Notes: generated from the sequence alone by a model not told the origin. Shown: positions 19,071 through 29,306, numbered from the stretch's first letter. The stretch is 64,000 nt of DNA from Microbacterium invictum (GCF_014197265.1 NZ_JACIFH010000001.1:1364001-1428000), one strand, 5' to 3'. A program made the numbers and translations.

Positions 19071-19391
19071 TCAGCGCAGCGAGAGCTCGGGCCGGACGAA
19101 CTCGTCGTCCAGCGACGCGAGGTCGTCGGGCACCACATCGGGGATGGCGTGCAGGCCCTCGATCACCGAGATGCGATCACCCACCTCGCGCATGATGGAG
19201 GAGATGGGCACATCGAGTGCCTCTGCCACCGCGGCGAGGATCTCGCTCGATGCCTCTTTCTGACCGCGCTCGACCTCGCTCAGATAGCCGAGCGCGACAC
19301 TCGCGCGCCCCGCGACCTGACGGAGGGTGCGGCCGCGCTGCAAGCGAAGATCACGCAGCACATCACCGATCTCTTGACGTACCAGGATCAT
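19071..19391 (-). CDS. clgR: XRE-family regulator, ClgR-like
   Basis: 106 residues. A cro/C1-type helix-turn-helix spans about 5-60 (VLRDLRLQRGRTLRQVAGRASVALGYLSEVERGQKEAS), followed by the ClgR-typical EALDVPISSIMREVGDRIS. The tail is acidic and ends in hydrophobic residues (VRPELSLR). ClgR activates clp protease genes in streptomycetes, corynebacteria and mycobacteria and is itself a Clp substrate; the position between cinA and recA supports this call. Confidence 0.85.
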   Translation of the reverse strand: MILVRQEIGDVLRDLRLQRGRTLRQVAGRASVALGYLSEVERGQKEASSEILAAVAEALDVPISSIMREVGDRISVIEGLHAIPDVVPDDLASLDDEFVRPELSLR

Positions 19392-19537
19392 GTCAGGCCC
19401 CCTCCTCTACCTACTTCTTCTGTGTCTCGGGTGGACAACAGTACCTCACCTTTTGGTCACCATATCGCCCTCGCGCTGAGGAATACATGGGAATCACTGA
19501 TACGTAACAGGTTCGACACGTTGGGTATTCCGCCCTG

Positions 19538-20086
19538 TCACAGCACATCGAGGATCAGTCTCAGCGCGCGCGCCGTGGCCTCGGCGCGGATCGTCTCGCG
19601 GTCGCCGGTCAGCAGCAGTGATTCGACACGTGAGCCCAGCGGCGTCGAGACAGCGATGTGCACGGTGCCCACCGGCTGCCCGTCGGGCGAGAGCGGGCCG
19701 GCGATGCCGGTGGTGGCGATGCCGACGTCGGTCGGCACGCCCTCGTGTCCCAGCACGCGGCGGGCGCCGTCGGCCATCTGCCGCGCGACCCGCGGGTGCA
19801 CCGGGCCGTGCGCCTCGAGCAGTGCGGCATCCACCCCCAGCAGGGACTCCTTGATCTCCGTCGCATACGCGACCACACCGCCGCGTACGACCGCGGACGC
19901 ACCCGGCACGTTGATGATCGAAGCGACCACCAGTCCGCCGGTGAGCGACTCGGCGACGCCGAGCGTCCAGCCGAGCTCCTTCATCCGGGCGACCAGTCGT
20001 TCGGGATCGGAGCGGCGGCCGGGCGAGACGAGGGTGGACTCCAGTTCGTCGGGCAGGTCGTCGGCGGGGGCGGGATGCCGGTTCAT
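19538..20086 (-). CDS. cinA: CinA-family nicotinamide-nucleotide amidohydrolase
   Basis: 182 residues, only the C-terminal CinA (PncC-type) deamidase domain: GVAESLTGGLVVASIINVPGAS, VVRGGVVAYATEIKESLLGV, VGIATTGIAGP. It lacks the N-terminal COG1058 domain of full CinA, as usual in actinobacteria. The reaction is NMN to NaMN plus ammonia. The ATG overlaps the pgsA stop by four bases. A 146-base gap separates it from clgR. Confidence 0.92.
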   Translation of the reverse strand: MNRHPAPADDLPDELESTLVSPGRRSDPERLVARMKELGWTLGVAESLTGGLVVASIINVPGASAVVRGGVVAYATEIKESLLGVDAALLEAHGPVHPRVARQMADGARRVLGHEGVPTDVGIATTGIAGPLSPDGQPVGTVHIAVSTPLGSRVESLLLTGDRETIRAEATARALRLILDVL

Positions 20087-20649
20087 CGACGTGCTCCCGT
20101 ACGCGCACGGATCGCCGTGATGACGTAGTCGACACCGCTCGCGATGGTGAGAACGACGGCGATCGTCATCGCCACGGCGTTGACGATGTGGATCCAGTCC
20201 CCCACGACCGTCCACAGCGGCAGCAGCGCGAGCGAGAGCGCGACCGCCTGGGCGACCGTCTTGAGCTTGCCCATCCAGGCGGCGGCGACCACGTGGTCGG
20301 TGGCGACGATGAGCCGGTCCACGGTGACGCCGACCTCGCGCACGAGCACGACGACCGTGATCCACCACGGCAGCTCGCCGAGGATCGACAGGCAGACGAA
20401 GGCGCTGCCGGTGAGCACCTTGTCGGCGATCGGGTCGAGGAGCTTGCCGAGGTCGGTGACGATCTCGTACTTGCGGGCGAGGTACCCGTCGATGCCGTCG
20501 GTCGCGATGGCGACGATGAACAGCGCGGCGGCCCACCAGCGCAGCGCGCCGTCGGCCCCGGCATCCGCCAGCAGCAGCCAGATGAACACGGGTGCGCACA
20601 GGATGCGCACGATGGTGATCGCGTTGGGCAATTGCCTCGGGATGGCCAC
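20083..20649 (-). CDS. pgsA: CDP-diacylglycerol-glycerol-3-phosphate 3-phosphatidyltransferase
   Basis: 188 residues, CDP-alcohol phosphatidyltransferase with the full catalytic motif DGIDGYLARKYEIVTDLGKLLDPIAD and about five membrane spans. It makes phosphatidylglycerol-phosphate. It starts 19 bases downstream of ftsK. Substrate assigned from neighbourhood and family; a related alcohol acceptor cannot be excluded. Confidence 0.9.
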   Translation of the reverse strand: MAIPRQLPNAITIVRILCAPVFIWLLLADAGADGALRWWAAALFIVAIATDGIDGYLARKYEIVTDLGKLLDPIADKVLTGSAFVCLSILGELPWWITVVVLVREVGVTVDRLIVATDHVVAAAWMGKLKTVAQAVALSLALLPLWTVVGDWIHIVNAVAMTIAVVLTIASGVDYVITAIRARTGARR

Positions 20650-20668
20650 CCACCGAGCCTATCGGGCC

Positions 20669-23326
20669 TCAGTCGCGGCCCGTGAGCCCCCAGGCGTCTT
20701 CGCCGCCCTCGTCGTCGCCGTTCACGACCTCATAGCCCTCGAACTGCGACTCGACGGGGTCCGGCCCGTATCCGTCGACGGGCTCGGCGGGCGGGTCCTC
20801 GCCGCGCAGCCGCGCGAGCACGCCGGGCAGCTGCTCGGGTGTGACGAGCACATCGCGGGCCTTCGAGCCCTCGGACGGACCGACGATCTCGCGCGACTCG
20901 AGCAGGTCCATGAGGCGCCCGGCCTTGGCGAAGCCGACGCGGAGCTTGCGCTGCAGCATCGAGGTGGAGCCGAACTGCGTCGAGATGATCTGCTCGGCCG
21001 CAGCCAGCAGCAGCTCGAGGTCGTCGCCGATGTCGGCGTCGATCTCCTTCTTCTCCACGACGGCGGCGACATCGCGGCGGTACTCGGGCTCGGCCTGGCC
21101 CTTGACGTGGCTCACGACCTTCTCGATCTCGGCCTCGCTGACCCATGCACCCTGCACGCGGATCGCCTTCGAGGCCCCCATCGGCAGGAACAGCCCGTCA
21201 CCCTGGCCGATGAGGCGGTCGGCGCCGGGCTGGTCGAGGATGACGCGCGAGTCGGTGACGCTCGTGACGGCGAACGCGAGCCGCGACGGGACGTTGGCCT
21301 TGATGAGTCCGGTGACGACGTCGACAGATGGTCGCTGTGTGGCCAGGACCAGGTGGATGCCGCTGGCGCGGGCGAGCTGGGTGATGCGCACGATCGAGTC
21401 CTCGACGTCGCGCGGGGCCACCATCATGAGATCGGCGAGCTCGTCGACGACCACGAGGAGGTAGGGATAGGGCTTGAGGACGCGCTCGCTGCCGGCCGGC
21501 AGGGTGATCTCGCCCGCGCGCACGGCCTTGTTGAAGTCGTCGATGTGGCGGAACCCGAACGACGCGAGGTCGTCGTACCGCATGTCCATCTCCTTCACGA
21601 CCCACTGCAGCGCCTCGGCGGCCTTCTTGGGGTTCGTGATGATCGGCGTGATCAGGTGCGGGACGCCGGCGTAGCTGGTCAGCTCCACCCGCTTGGGGTC
21701 GATCAGCACCATGCGCACGTCACTGGGTTTCGCGCGCATCAGCAGGCTCGTGATCATCGAGTTCACGAAGCTGGACTTGCCCGAGCCGGTGGAGCCGGCC
21801 ACCAGCAGGTGGGGCATCTTGGCGAGGTTCGCGACGACATAGCCGCCGCCGACATCCTTGCCGACGCCGATCGTCATCGGGTGGGTGGATGCCGTGGACG
21901 CGGGCGAGCGGATCACGTCGCCGAGCGTGACGATCTCGCGGTCGGTGTTCGGGATCTCGACGCCGATCGCGCTCTTGCCGGGGATCGGCGCGAGGATGCG
22001 CACCTCGTTGGAGGCGACCGCGTAGGCGATGTTGTTGGTGAGCGCCGTGATGCGCTCGACCTTGGTGCCCGAGCCCAGCTCGATCTCGTACTGGGTGACC
22101 GTCGGCCCCCGTGAGAAACCGGTGACGCGGGCGTTCACGGAGAACTGCTCGAACACACCGGTGATCGCGGCGACGACCTTGTCGTTGGCCTCGGAGCGGG
22201 CCTTGTGGGGGGTGCCCTGGGCGAGCGCTCCGGTCGACGGCAGCACGTAGGGCGCCGACGGCGGGCGCCCTTCGCTCTCGCCGCCGAGGCCCGACAGCCC
22301 GGGCAGCAGCCCGTCATCGATGACCTCGGTCGCGTCGTCGCGGATGCCGGTGTCGGCCCTGCGCGCGGCCTTCTTCGCCCCGGCGACGACGGACGGGTCG
22401 ATGATCTCGGTCGGTGCGTCTGCGGCGGGGATCGGCGTCGTGACGGGGTTGTCGAACCCGCCCACGCCCGAGGCGTCGAGAAGCGCGGTGAGGTCGTCGG
22501 AGCCGAGGTGGCCGTCGTTCTCCTCTTCGCGCCCGCTCTTGTTGCGCCGCCACCAGGGCAGCGAGCCGGTGGCATCCTTCTCGTCCTCGGTGAAGGCCAC
22601 AGTGCCGGGCTCGGCGGGCTCGGGGCGCTCGGCGCCGAACATCCAGGCGTACAGGTCGCCGAGGCGACGGCCGATGCGGTTCGGCGGGGTCTTGGTGATG
22701 ATGAGCACACTCAGCCCAGTGAGCAGCCCCAGCACCGCGCCGGCGCCGATCGGCGTCAGAAAGCTGAGCGGTTCGCCGATCATCCAGCCGAACAGGCCCC
22801 CCGCCTCGCTGAGCCCCGGCAGCCCGTTCTTGGGCTGCGGACGGCCGCCGAAGACATGACAGAACCCGGCGATGGCCAGGACGAACAGCCCGAAGCCGAT
22901 GCCGATGCGACCGTTGTCGTGCACCGAAGACGGATGGCGGAACAGCCACCCGGCGAGGACCAGCAGCAGGACGGGCAGGATGAACGCGACACGCCCCAGG
23001 AGCGCACCGACGCTGAAGGCGCTGATGTTGGTGCCGACGTCGGTGCCGATGAGGAACCACTCCACGACCGCGCCGACGACGGCCAGCAGCACCAGGACGA
23101 AGGGGAACCCGTCGCGGCGCTGGTCCTTCTCGAGCGTCTCAGGCCCGAACGCGCGGAACGCACCGCCGGTGGCGTGAGCGAGGCCCATCCAGGCCCGCAC
23201 CGCCACGGGAGGCTTCTCGACGTCGTCGACGTAGCGTTTGGGCGCCGGCGCGGGCTTCTTGGCGCGCGAAGACGACCCCTTCGCGGACGCGCGGGGGCCG
23301 GTGGTCGGACTCGTGCTCCTGGCCAT
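20669..23326 (-). CDS. ftsK: DNA translocase FtsK
   Basis: 885 residues. N-terminal membrane segments lie at about 65-200, followed by an acidic linker. The motor domain has Walker [12 protein letters not shown] and Walker [16 protein letters not shown]-terminal gamma winged helix ([37 protein letters not shown]) reads polar chromosomal sequences. It pumps the chromosome terminus through the septum. The last about 35 residues are acidic. It heads the leftward ftsK-pgsA-cinA-clgR run. Confidence 0.95.
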   Translation of the reverse strand: MARSTSPTTGPRASAKGSSSRAKKPAPAPKRYVDDVEKPPVAVRAWMGLAHATGGAFRAFGPETLEKDQRRDGFPFVLVLLAVVGAVVEWFLIGTDVGTNISAFSVGALLGRVAFILPVLLLVLAGWLFRHPSSVHDNGRIGIGFGLFVLAIAGFCHVFGGRPQPKNGLPGLSEAGGLFGWMIGEPLSFLTPIGAGAVLGLLTGLSVLIITKTPPNRIGRRLGDLYAWMFGAERPEPAEPGTVAFTEDEKDATGSLPWWRRNKSGREEENDGHLGSDDLTALLDASGVGGFDNPVTTPIPAADAPTEIIDPSVVAGAKKAARRADTGIRDDATEVIDDGLLPGLSGLGGESEGRPPSAPYVLPSTGALAQGTPHKARSEANDKVVAAITGVFEQFSVNARVTGFSRGPTVTQYEIELGSGTKVERITALTNNIAYAVASNEVRILAPIPGKSAIGVEIPNTDREIVTLGDVIRSPASTASTHPMTIGVGKDVGGGYVVANLAKMPHLLVAGSTGSGKSSFVNSMITSLLMRAKPSDVRMVLIDPKRVELTSYAGVPHLITPIITNPKKAAEALQWVVKEMDMRYDDLASFGFRHIDDFNKAVRAGEITLPAGSERVLKPYPYLLVVVDELADLMMVAPRDVEDSIVRITQLARASGIHLVLATQRPSVDVVTGLIKANVPSRLAFAVTSVTDSRVILDQPGADRLIGQGDGLFLPMGASKAIRVQGAWVSEAEIEKVVSHVKGQAEPEYRRDVAAVVEKKEIDADIGDDLELLLAAAEQIISTQFGSTSMLQRKLRVGFAKAGRLMDLLESREIVGPSEGSKARDVLVTPEQLPGVLARLRGEDPPAEPVDGYGPDPVESQFEGYEVVNGDDEGGEDAWGLTGRD

Positions 23327-23413
23327 TCCTCTACGGTAAGGCGCACTCCCCCGTTTTCCGCGGATCGACGCGGCTCCGGGCGAACGCCGCGGGCCGAAGG
23401 CTGCGCCGCGCTC

Positions 23414-23905
23414 TCACCGCAATCGCTTGACCATGGTGTCGCGACCGACACCGCGCTGGGTGACTGCGAATCCTTCGCTGCGGTAGAGCGTGCGCGCGAA
23501 GTTGTCGCGATCGACCGACAGGCTCAGTCGCGCGAAGCCCTGCTGACGCGCGTGCTCGCACAGTTGCCGCAACAGCGCGCGTCCGACCCCGTGGGCGCGC
23601 CAGATCGGGCGGACGCCGATGACGAGCTCGGGGACCCCGGTACCGACGTACCCGAACCCGGGGTCGCCGCGCGGCAGCAGTCGATACCAGGCGGCGCCGA
23701 TCGGATCGTCCTGCTCATCTGTCGCGACCACCCCCGCATCGCCGGGTCGCATCCACCCCGACAGGTACCGGCTGTGCGCGGGGTCCGCCAGAATCTCATG
23801 GGCGGGCTGTCCCCGACCTTCGCGCCATTGGGCGGCCGCCACGACCATCGCGCCCAGGAAGACGGCATCGGCCTGGACTGCGGGCCGGACGGCGAACGCG
23901 GTCAT
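23414..23905 (-). CDS. GNAT-family acetyltransferase
   Basis: 163 residues. The acetyl-CoA pocket lies at LVIGVRPIWRAHGVGRALLRQLCEHARQQG, with the C-terminal LSVDRDNFARTLYRSEGF typical of GNAT enzymes. Substrate unknown. It lies between rnj and ftsK with normal spacing on both sides and its own start at 23905. Confidence 0.85.
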   Translation of the reverse strand: MTAFAVRPAVQADAVFLGAMVVAAAQWREGRGQPAHEILADPAHSRYLSGWMRPGDAGVVATDEQDDPIGAAWYRLLPRGDPGFGYVGTGVPELVIGVRPIWRAHGVGRALLRQLCEHARQQGFARLSLSVDRDNFARTLYRSEGFAVTQRGVGRDTMVKRLR

Positions 23906-23950
23906 GGGCCGATGGTACGACCCCGGTGTACCGCCGGTGCGACCCGGGTG

Positions 23951-25627
23951 TTACGCCTCGATGACGAGCGGGACGATCATCGGCCGGCGGCGCAGCTGCT
24001 GGTTCACCCAGCGGCCGATCGTGCGGCGCACGACCTGCGACAGCGCGTGCGTGTCGCGCACGCCCGACTGCGCGGCCTCGGCGAGCGCGGCGGCGATCTT
24101 CGGCTTGACGGACTCGAAGACGGTGTCGTCCTCGGCGAAGCCGCGGGCGTGGATCTCGGGTCCGGTGATGATGCGGCCGGTCGCCGCGTCGACGACGACG
24201 ATGACGGAGATGAATCCCTCTTCGCCGAGGATGCGGCGGTCCTTCAGATCGGCATCCGTGATCTCTCCCACGGTCGATCCGTCGACGTACACGAAGCCGA
24301 GGTCGAGCTGGCCGGCCACCCGGGCGACGCCGTCCTTCAGGTCGACGACGGTGCCGTTCTCGCCGATGATCGTGTTCTCGGCGGGGATGCCGGTGTCCTG
24401 GGCGAGCTTGGCGTTGGCCAGCAGCATGCGGTACTCGCCGTGTACGGGCAGCACGTTGCGGGGCTTGAGGATGTTGTAGCAGTAGAGAAGCTCGCCGGCT
24501 GCGGCGTGACCCGAGACGTGGACCTTGGCGTTGCCCTTGTGCACGACGTTGGCGCCGAGCTTGGTGAGGCCGTCGATGACGCGGTAGACGGCGTTCTCGT
24601 TGCCGGGGATGAGGCTGGATGCCAGGATCACGGTGTCACCGGGACCGGGCTCGATCGCGTGATCGAGGTTCGCCATGCGGCTGAGCACGGCCATCGGCTC
24701 GCCCTGCGACCCGGTCGACATGTAGACGATCCGGTCGTCGGGCAGGTCCTTGGCCTTCTTGTAGTCGATGAGGACCCCGTCGGGCACTTTGAGGTAGCCG
24801 AGGTCTTCGGCGATGGTCATGTTGCGGACCATGCTGCGGCCGAGGAACGCGACGCGTCGGCCGTTGGCGGCGGCGGCGTCGATGACCTGCTGCACGCGGT
24901 GGACGTGGCTCGAGAAGCTCGCCACGATGACCCGGCGCGGCGCCTTGGCGATGACCTGGTCCAGGACCGGGCCGATCGCGCGCTCGAGCGGCGTGAAGCC
25001 GGGAACGTCGGCGTTGGTGGAGTCGACGAGGAACAGGTCGACGCCCTCCTCCCCCAGCCGCGCGAACGCCCGCAGGTCGGTGAGCCGGCCGTCGAGCGGC
25101 AGCTGGTCCATCTTGAAGTCGCCGGTGGCGAGGACCAGACCCGCCGGCGTGCGGATCGCGACGGCGAGCGCGTCGGGGATGGAGTGGTTCACCGCGACGA
25201 ACTCGAGGTCGAACGGACCGACCTGTTCGCCTTGTCCCTCGCTCACCGTGAGCGTGTAGGGCTTGATCCGGTGCTCTTTGAGCTTGGCCTCGACCAGCGC
25301 CAGGGTGAGCCCCGACCCGATGAGGGGAATGTCGCTCTTCAGCTTGAGCAGGTACGGGACGGCCCCGATGTGGTCTTCGTGGCCGTGCGTGAGCACGACG
25401 GCGACGATGTCGTCCAGGCGCGACTTGATGGGCTCGAAATCCGGCAGGATCAGGTCGACGCCGGGCTGGTGCTCTTCGGGGAACAGCACGCCGCAGTCGA
25501 CGATCAGCAGTTTGCCGTCGTATTCGAAGACGGTCATGTTGCGACCGACTTCACCCAGGCCGCCCAGCGGGGTGACGCGGAGCGTGCCGGCTGCGAGGAC
25601 GGGGGGCTCGGACACTTCGGAGGGCAT
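23951..25627 (-). CDS. rnj: Ribonuclease J
   Basis: 558 residues. Metallo-beta-lactamase fold with zinc motif H81-G-H83-E-D85-H86 (LTHGHEDHIGAV), beta-CASP region (RRVIVASFSSHVHRVQQ, STGSQGEPMAVLSRMA) and the SGHAAAGEL histidine. It degrades and matures RNA with 5'-exo and endonuclease activity. It starts on the last base of the dapA stop (one-base overlap), the dapA-rnj order found across actinobacteria. Confidence 0.95.
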   Translation of the reverse strand: MPSEVSEPPVLAAGTLRVTPLGGLGEVGRNMTVFEYDGKLLIVDCGVLFPEEHQPGVDLILPDFEPIKSRLDDIVAVVLTHGHEDHIGAVPYLLKLKSDIPLIGSGLTLALVEAKLKEHRIKPYTLTVSEGQGEQVGPFDLEFVAVNHSIPDALAVAIRTPAGLVLATGDFKMDQLPLDGRLTDLRAFARLGEEGVDLFLVDSTNADVPGFTPLERAIGPVLDQVIAKAPRRVIVASFSSHVHRVQQVIDAAAANGRRVAFLGRSMVRNMTIAEDLGYLKVPDGVLIDYKKAKDLPDDRIVYMSTGSQGEPMAVLSRMANLDHAIEPGPGDTVILASSLIPGNENAVYRVIDGLTKLGANVVHKGNAKVHVSGHAAAGELLYCYNILKPRNVLPVHGEYRMLLANAKLAQDTGIPAENTIIGENGTVVDLKDGVARVAGQLDLGFVYVDGSTVGEITDADLKDRRILGEEGFISVIVVVDAATGRIITGPEIHARGFAEDDTVFESVKPKIAAALAEAAQSGVRDTHALSQVVRRTIGRWVNQQLRRRPMIVPLVIEA

Positions 25628-26604
25628 CAGCGCGTCGTCCCGTGGACCTTGGGCAGCGCGCCGCCGGCGGCGGCGTTGCGGTCAGGCCGGAAGTTCGAGA
25701 AGTCGGCACCTTCGATGCCGGTGACCAGGGCGAGTTCGTCTTCGATGAGTGCTGCTTCCCATTCTTCGGGGCCGACGAGCGGCAGGCGCACGCGCGGGCT
25801 CGAGATGCGCCCCAGTCCGTGCAGGATGTATTTCGCGCTCACGGTACCGGGAACGTGTGTCATGACCGCACGAACGAGCGGCTCGAGCTGCTTGTGCGCG
25901 GCGGTGGCGGCGGCCAGGTCGCCACGGTTCACGGCATCCACGATCACCCGATAGGGGGCGGCGGTGATGTTGGCGGTGACGCCGATCAGCCCGGTGGCAC
26001 CGATCGACAGGTGCGGCAGGGCGTTGGCGTCATCACCCGAGAAGTACATGAGGTCGGTCTGGTTGAGCACCCGGCTCACCTCGCTGAAGTCGCCCTTGGC
26101 GTCTTTCACCGCGAGGATGTTCGGGTGCTTGGCCAGGCGCAGGATCGTCTCGTACTTGATCGGCACGCCGGTGCGCCCCGGGATGTCGTAGAGGATCACC
26201 GGCAGGTCCGTCGCGTCCGCCACGAGCCGGAAGTGGGTGAGGATGCCGGCCTGGGTGGGCTTGTTGTAGTACGGCGTGACGATCATGATGCCGTCGGCAC
26301 CGGCCTTCTCGCTGGCCTTGTACAGCTCGATCGCGTGGGCGGTCTCGTTGGAGCCGCCGCCGGTGATGATCTTCGCACGGCCGGCCGAGACGTCCTTGCC
26401 GACCTCGACGAGCCTGAGCTTCTCGGCGTCGGTGAGCGTCGAGGTCTCGCCCGTGGTGCCGGTGACGACGATGCCGTCGGCACCGCCAGTGATGACATCG
26501 TCCATGTGCTTCTCGACGGCGGGCCAATCGACCTCGCCGTCGGCCGTCATGGGGGTGACCAGCGCGACGAGTACCTGACCGAAGGGATTGCCGGTATGCG
26601 TCAT
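25627..26604 (-). CDS. dapA: 4-hydroxy-tetrahydrodipicolinate synthase
   Basis: 325 residues. A class I aldolase barrel condensing pyruvate with aspartate semialdehyde. Seen: GTTGETSTLTDAEKLRL, the tyrosine motif TPYYNKP, Tyr139 in VILYDIPGRTG and the Schiff-base Lys167 in ILAVKDAKGD. First committed step of lysine and diaminopimelate synthesis. The final about 20 residues form an alanine-rich tail. Confidence 0.95.
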   Translation of the reverse strand: MTHTGNPFGQVLVALVTPMTADGEVDWPAVEKHMDDVITGGADGIVVTGTTGETSTLTDAEKLRLVEVGKDVSAGRAKIITGGGSNETAHAIELYKASEKAGADGIMIVTPYYNKPTQAGILTHFRLVADATDLPVILYDIPGRTGVPIKYETILRLAKHPNILAVKDAKGDFSEVSRVLNQTDLMYFSGDDANALPHLSIGATGLIGVTANITAAPYRVIVDAVNRGDLAAATAAHKQLEPLVRAVMTHVPGTVSAKYILHGLGRISSPRVRLPLVGPEEWEAALIEDELALVTGIEGADFSNFRPDRNAAAGGALPKVHGTTR

Positions 26605-26680
26605 GGGTCAAGGCTAGCGGGTGGTGCGCTCGGCCGGTGCCGGGGGCGGACCGCCGTTGAGGGTCGGCCTCGTTCGGCCC

Positions 26681-27445
26681 TCAGCGCCCGGTCGCGGCCA
26701 GCCGGGCCGCCAGCGGCGAGGGCAGGATGCGCATCACGCCGATCAGCACCTTGAAGCGCATCGACGGGATCGAGACGGCACTGCCACGGGCGGCGTCGCG
26801 CAGCGCCTCGCGGACGACGTCCCGCGCGTCGAGCCAGAGGATCCCCGGGATGCCCTCGTGGCCGGGCGGCAGGCCCATCCGCTCGTGGAAGTTCGTGTGG
26901 GTGAATCCGGGACAGACGGCGGTCACCGTCACACCGCGGGGGCGGTAGGCGGCATTCGCCCAGCGGCTGAACGAGACGATCCACGCCTTGACGGCGCCGT
27001 ACGTGCCGCGCGGCAGGAAGGCGGCGACCGAAGCCACATTGATGATGCGCCCGCTCCCCCGCTCGAGCATGGGCTGCAGGGCCGCATGCGTCAGCCGCAT
27101 CGTGGCGCGCACGTGCAGGTCGAGGTGACGCTCCTCGTCGGCGACGTCGTTGCGCTCGAATCGCAGATCGAGCCCGAACCCGGCGTTGTTGACCAGCACC
27201 TCGATCGGGCGGTCGCGATCGGCGAGCCGGGCGGCCACGCTCTCGAGGCCCGCCGGGTCGGTGAGGTCGGCGTCCAGCACCTCGCACGACACCCGGTGCT
27301 CGCGCTCGAGGCGTGCCGCCAGTTCGGCGAGCGCGTTCCGGTCGCGCGCCACGAGCACCAGGTCGGCGCCGCGTCCGGCCAGCTGCCGGGCGAACTCCGC
27401 CCCCAATCCCGAACTGCCTCCCGTGATCAGCGCTGTCTTGGCCAT
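26681..27445 (-). CDS. Short-chain dehydrogenase/reductase
   Basis: 254 residues, classical SDR. Cofactor motif ITGGSSGLG (7-15), NNAG (86-89), catalytic Ser139, Tyr149 and Lys153 (YGAVK), and PG at 180-181. The N-terminal sequence and C-terminal ILPSPLAARLAATGR resemble the YdfG/DltE-like subgroup; the substrate is unknown. The 466 bases upstream hold no gene. Confidence 0.88.
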   Translation of the reverse strand: MAKTALITGGSSGLGAEFARQLAGRGADLVLVARDRNALAELAARLEREHRVSCEVLDADLTDPAGLESVAARLADRDRPIEVLVNNAGFGLDLRFERNDVADEERHLDLHVRATMRLTHAALQPMLERGSGRIINVASVAAFLPRGTYGAVKAWIVSFSRWANAAYRPRGVTVTAVCPGFTHTNFHERMGLPPGHEGIPGILWLDARDVVREALRDAARGSAVSIPSMRFKVLIGVMRILPSPLAARLAATGR

Positions 27446-27911
27446 GGCTCCACGCTATCGCGCGGGCCGATGCCGGGCCCGGGCGGTACGGTTCGCAGGA
27501 CTTCTGTGCCCATCCGGCCGCGACACGCCGGCGACCCGCCCGGGATCCCCAAAAAGTCCTGCGAACCGAACACCGCCCGTCGCACGGGGTCCGCCTGAGC
27601 CGGTGAGCGGCCCGCGGGTCACCAGGGCAGCGGGCCGGCGGGTAGCGAGCAGCGGCCGGCGGGTAGCGGTCAGCCGGCCGGCGGACCAGGCCAGCGGGCC
27701 AAGCGGCCGGCGGGTAGCGAGCAGCGGCCGGCGGGTAGCGACCAGCGGCCGGCGGACCAGGCCAGCGGGCCAAGCGGCCGGCGGGTAGCGACCAGCGGCC
27801 GGCGGACCAGGCCAGCGGGCCAAGCGGCCGGCGGGTAGCGGTCAGCCGGCCGGCGGACCAGGGCAGCGGGCCAGGCGCGCCGGCGGGTCAGCGGGTCAGC
27901 GGGTCAGCGGG
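27446..27911. other. Gene-free region holding an inverted repeat and a minisatellite
   Basis: No plausible gene is seen between the SDR gene and folA. The region holds the long inverted repeat at 27480-27579 and the GC-rich repeat array at 27627-27924. Long open frames here are by-products of the repeats. Confidence 0.8.
27480..27579. repeat. Long imperfect inverted repeat
   Basis: CGGGCGGT-AC-GGTTCGCAGGACTT (27480-27503) pairs with 27554-27579, whose reverse complement reads CGGGCGGT-GTTC-GGTTCGCAGGACTT. The loop is 50 bases. Layout (long arms, long GC-rich loop) resembles the element at 1739-1803, though the sequences differ. Confidence 0.75.
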
Positions 27912-27924
27912 TCAGCGGGTCAGG
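27627..27924. repeat. GC-rich minisatellite: 50-bp composite repeats, then five 8-bp repeats
   Basis: Eleven degenerate copies of a unit beginning GGCCGGCGG are arranged mostly as a 21-base form (ending GTAGCGACCAGC) alternating with a 29-base form (ending ACCAGGCCAGCGGGCCAAGC), giving a 50-base period. They are followed by five head-to-tail copies of GGGTCAGC (27885-27924; last base differs). The 8-base array runs through the folA stop codon (27912-27914). Confidence 0.9.
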
Positions 27925-28397
27925 GTGAGGAAGCGGTAGCGGATACCGGTGCGCGACGTGTGCCAGTCGCCCGCCGCTTCGATGCGCCAGCCGTCGCGCG
28001 GCGGCCCGTAGGTGTCGCCGTCGACGGCGAGGTCGAGTTCGGTCACCTCCAGCACGTCGGCGCGGTCGATCGCCTCGCGGTAGAGCTGTCCGCCGCCGAT
28101 GACCCAGGCGGTGTCCGCTTCTGCGGCCATGACCAGCGCCTCGTCGAGCGACGCGGCGCGCTCGGCTCCGGCATCCCCCCACCCGCTGTTGCGGGTCACG
28201 ACGATGTTGCGGCGTCCCGGAAGGGGGCGGAACCGGTCGGGGAAGGATTCCCAGGTGCGGCGGCCCATGATGACCGGCGCCCCCGTGGTGGCGGCCTTGA
28301 AATGCGCGAGGTCCTCGGGAACGTGCCAGGGCATGGTGCCGCCGGCGCCGATCACGCCGCCGCGGGCCTCGGCCCAGATCAGACCGATGCGGGTCAT
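27912..28397 (-). CDS. folA: Dihydrofolate reductase
   Basis: 161 residues. Seen: [31 protein letters not shown] (substrate and Met20 loop), [12 protein letters not shown] and [13 protein letters not shown]. It regenerates tetrahydrofolate after the ThyA reaction. The ATG overlaps the thyA stop by four bases. The last codons (CTG ACC CGC TGA) form the first unit of the 8-base repeat array, so the gene's end lies inside a minisatellite. Confidence 0.95.
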   Translation of the reverse strand: MTRIGLIWAEARGGVIGAGGTMPWHVPEDLAHFKAATTGAPVIMGRRTWESFPDRFRPLPGRRNIVVTRNSGWGDAGAERAASLDEALVMAAEADTAWVIGGGQLYREAIDRADVLEVTELDLAVDGDTYGPPRDGWRIEAAGDWHTSRTGIRYRFLTLTR

Positions 28398-29200
28398 ACC
28401 GCGACGGCGCCGCGGATGGCCGGGTGGTGCTGATAGTCGTCGAGGACGAAGTCGTCGAAGCGGTAGTCGAAGATCGACGCGGGCGTGCGCGCGATGCGCA
28501 GGGCCGGGTACGGGTACGGCTCGCGGGTGAGCTGCTCGCGCACCTGCTCGAGGTGGTTGTCGTAGATGTGGCAGTCTCCGCCGGTCCAGACGAAGTCGCC
28601 GGGCTCGAGGCCGGTCTGCTGCGCGATCATCAGCGTCAGCAGGGCGTAGGAGGCGATGTTGAACGGGACGCCGAGGAACATGTCGGCGCTGCGCTGGTAG
28701 AGCTGGCAGGACAGCTTGCCGTCGGCGACGTAGAACTGGAACAGCGCGTGGCACGGCGCGAGCGCCATGTCGGGGATGTCGGCGGGGTTCCACGCCGACA
28801 CGATGAGGCGCCGTGAATCGGGCGTCGCGTGGATCTGCTCGATCAGCTGCGAGATCTGGTCGATGTGCCGGCCGTCGGGCGTCGGCCAGGAGCGCCACTG
28901 CACGCCGTACACCGGGCCGAGTTCGCCGTCGGCGTCGGCCCACTCGTCCCAGATGGTGACCCCGTTCTCGCGCAGCCAGGCGACGTTGGAGTCGCCGCGC
29001 AGGAACCACAGCAGCTCATACGCGACCGATTTGAAGTGCACGCGCTTGGTCGTGATGAGGGGGAAGCCCTGCGACAGATCGAAGCGGATCTGCCGGCCGA
29101 AGATGCTCGTCGTGCCGGTGCCGGTGCGGTCGTCTTTGTGGGTGCCGCTTGCCAGCACCTCGCGCAGCAGATCCTCGTACGGCGTGGGGATGTCGGTCAC
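28394..29200 (-). CDS. thyA: Thymidylate synthase
   Basis: 268 residues from a GTG at 29200. Catalytic Cys150 ([12 protein letters not shown]), phosphate-binding DDRTGTGT and [12 protein letters not shown], and NIASYALL with GDCHIYDNH. It methylates dUMP to dTMP using methylene-tetrahydrofolate. The longer upstream frame is not homologous. Coupled to folA. Confidence 0.96.
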   Translation of the reverse strand: MTDIPTPYEDLLREVLASGTHKDDRTGTGTTSIFGRQIRFDLSQGFPLITTKRVHFKSVAYELLWFLRGDSNVAWLRENGVTIWDEWADADGELGPVYGVQWRSWPTPDGRHIDQISQLIEQIHATPDSRRLIVSAWNPADIPDMALAPCHALFQFYVADGKLSCQLYQRSADMFLGVPFNIASYALLTLMIAQQTGLEPGDFVWTGGDCHIYDNHLEQVREQLTREPYPYPALRIARTPASIFDYRFDDFVLDDYQHHPAIRGAVAV

Positions 29201-29306
29201 GCGAGCCAGGTTACCGCGAACCGGGCACCCCGGCTCTGTGACACCGTGCGACATGCGAATGGACATGCGGCCCACCCACAGTCCGAGAGGGATACGCTGG
29301 TCTGCT

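Noticed and set aside
19392..19537. ClgR operator upstream of clgR (CGC-N4-GCG)
   Set aside because: The spacing is one base short of the published corynebacterial pattern, so it is not supported.
22205..25954. Very long open frame (about 1250 codons) opposite ftsK and rnj
   Set aside because: It is antisense to two certain genes; open frames on the opposite strand are expected at about 70% GC, and its translation is Arg/Gly/His-rich with no domain.
27455..27823. Repetitive 122-codon open frame rich in RRPL/ATRRP repeats
   Set aside because: It is simply the translation of the GC-rich minisatellite; no start context or homology.
27627..27924. Possible CRISPR array
   Set aside because: The repeats are contiguous and degenerate, without unique spacers, and no cas genes are present.
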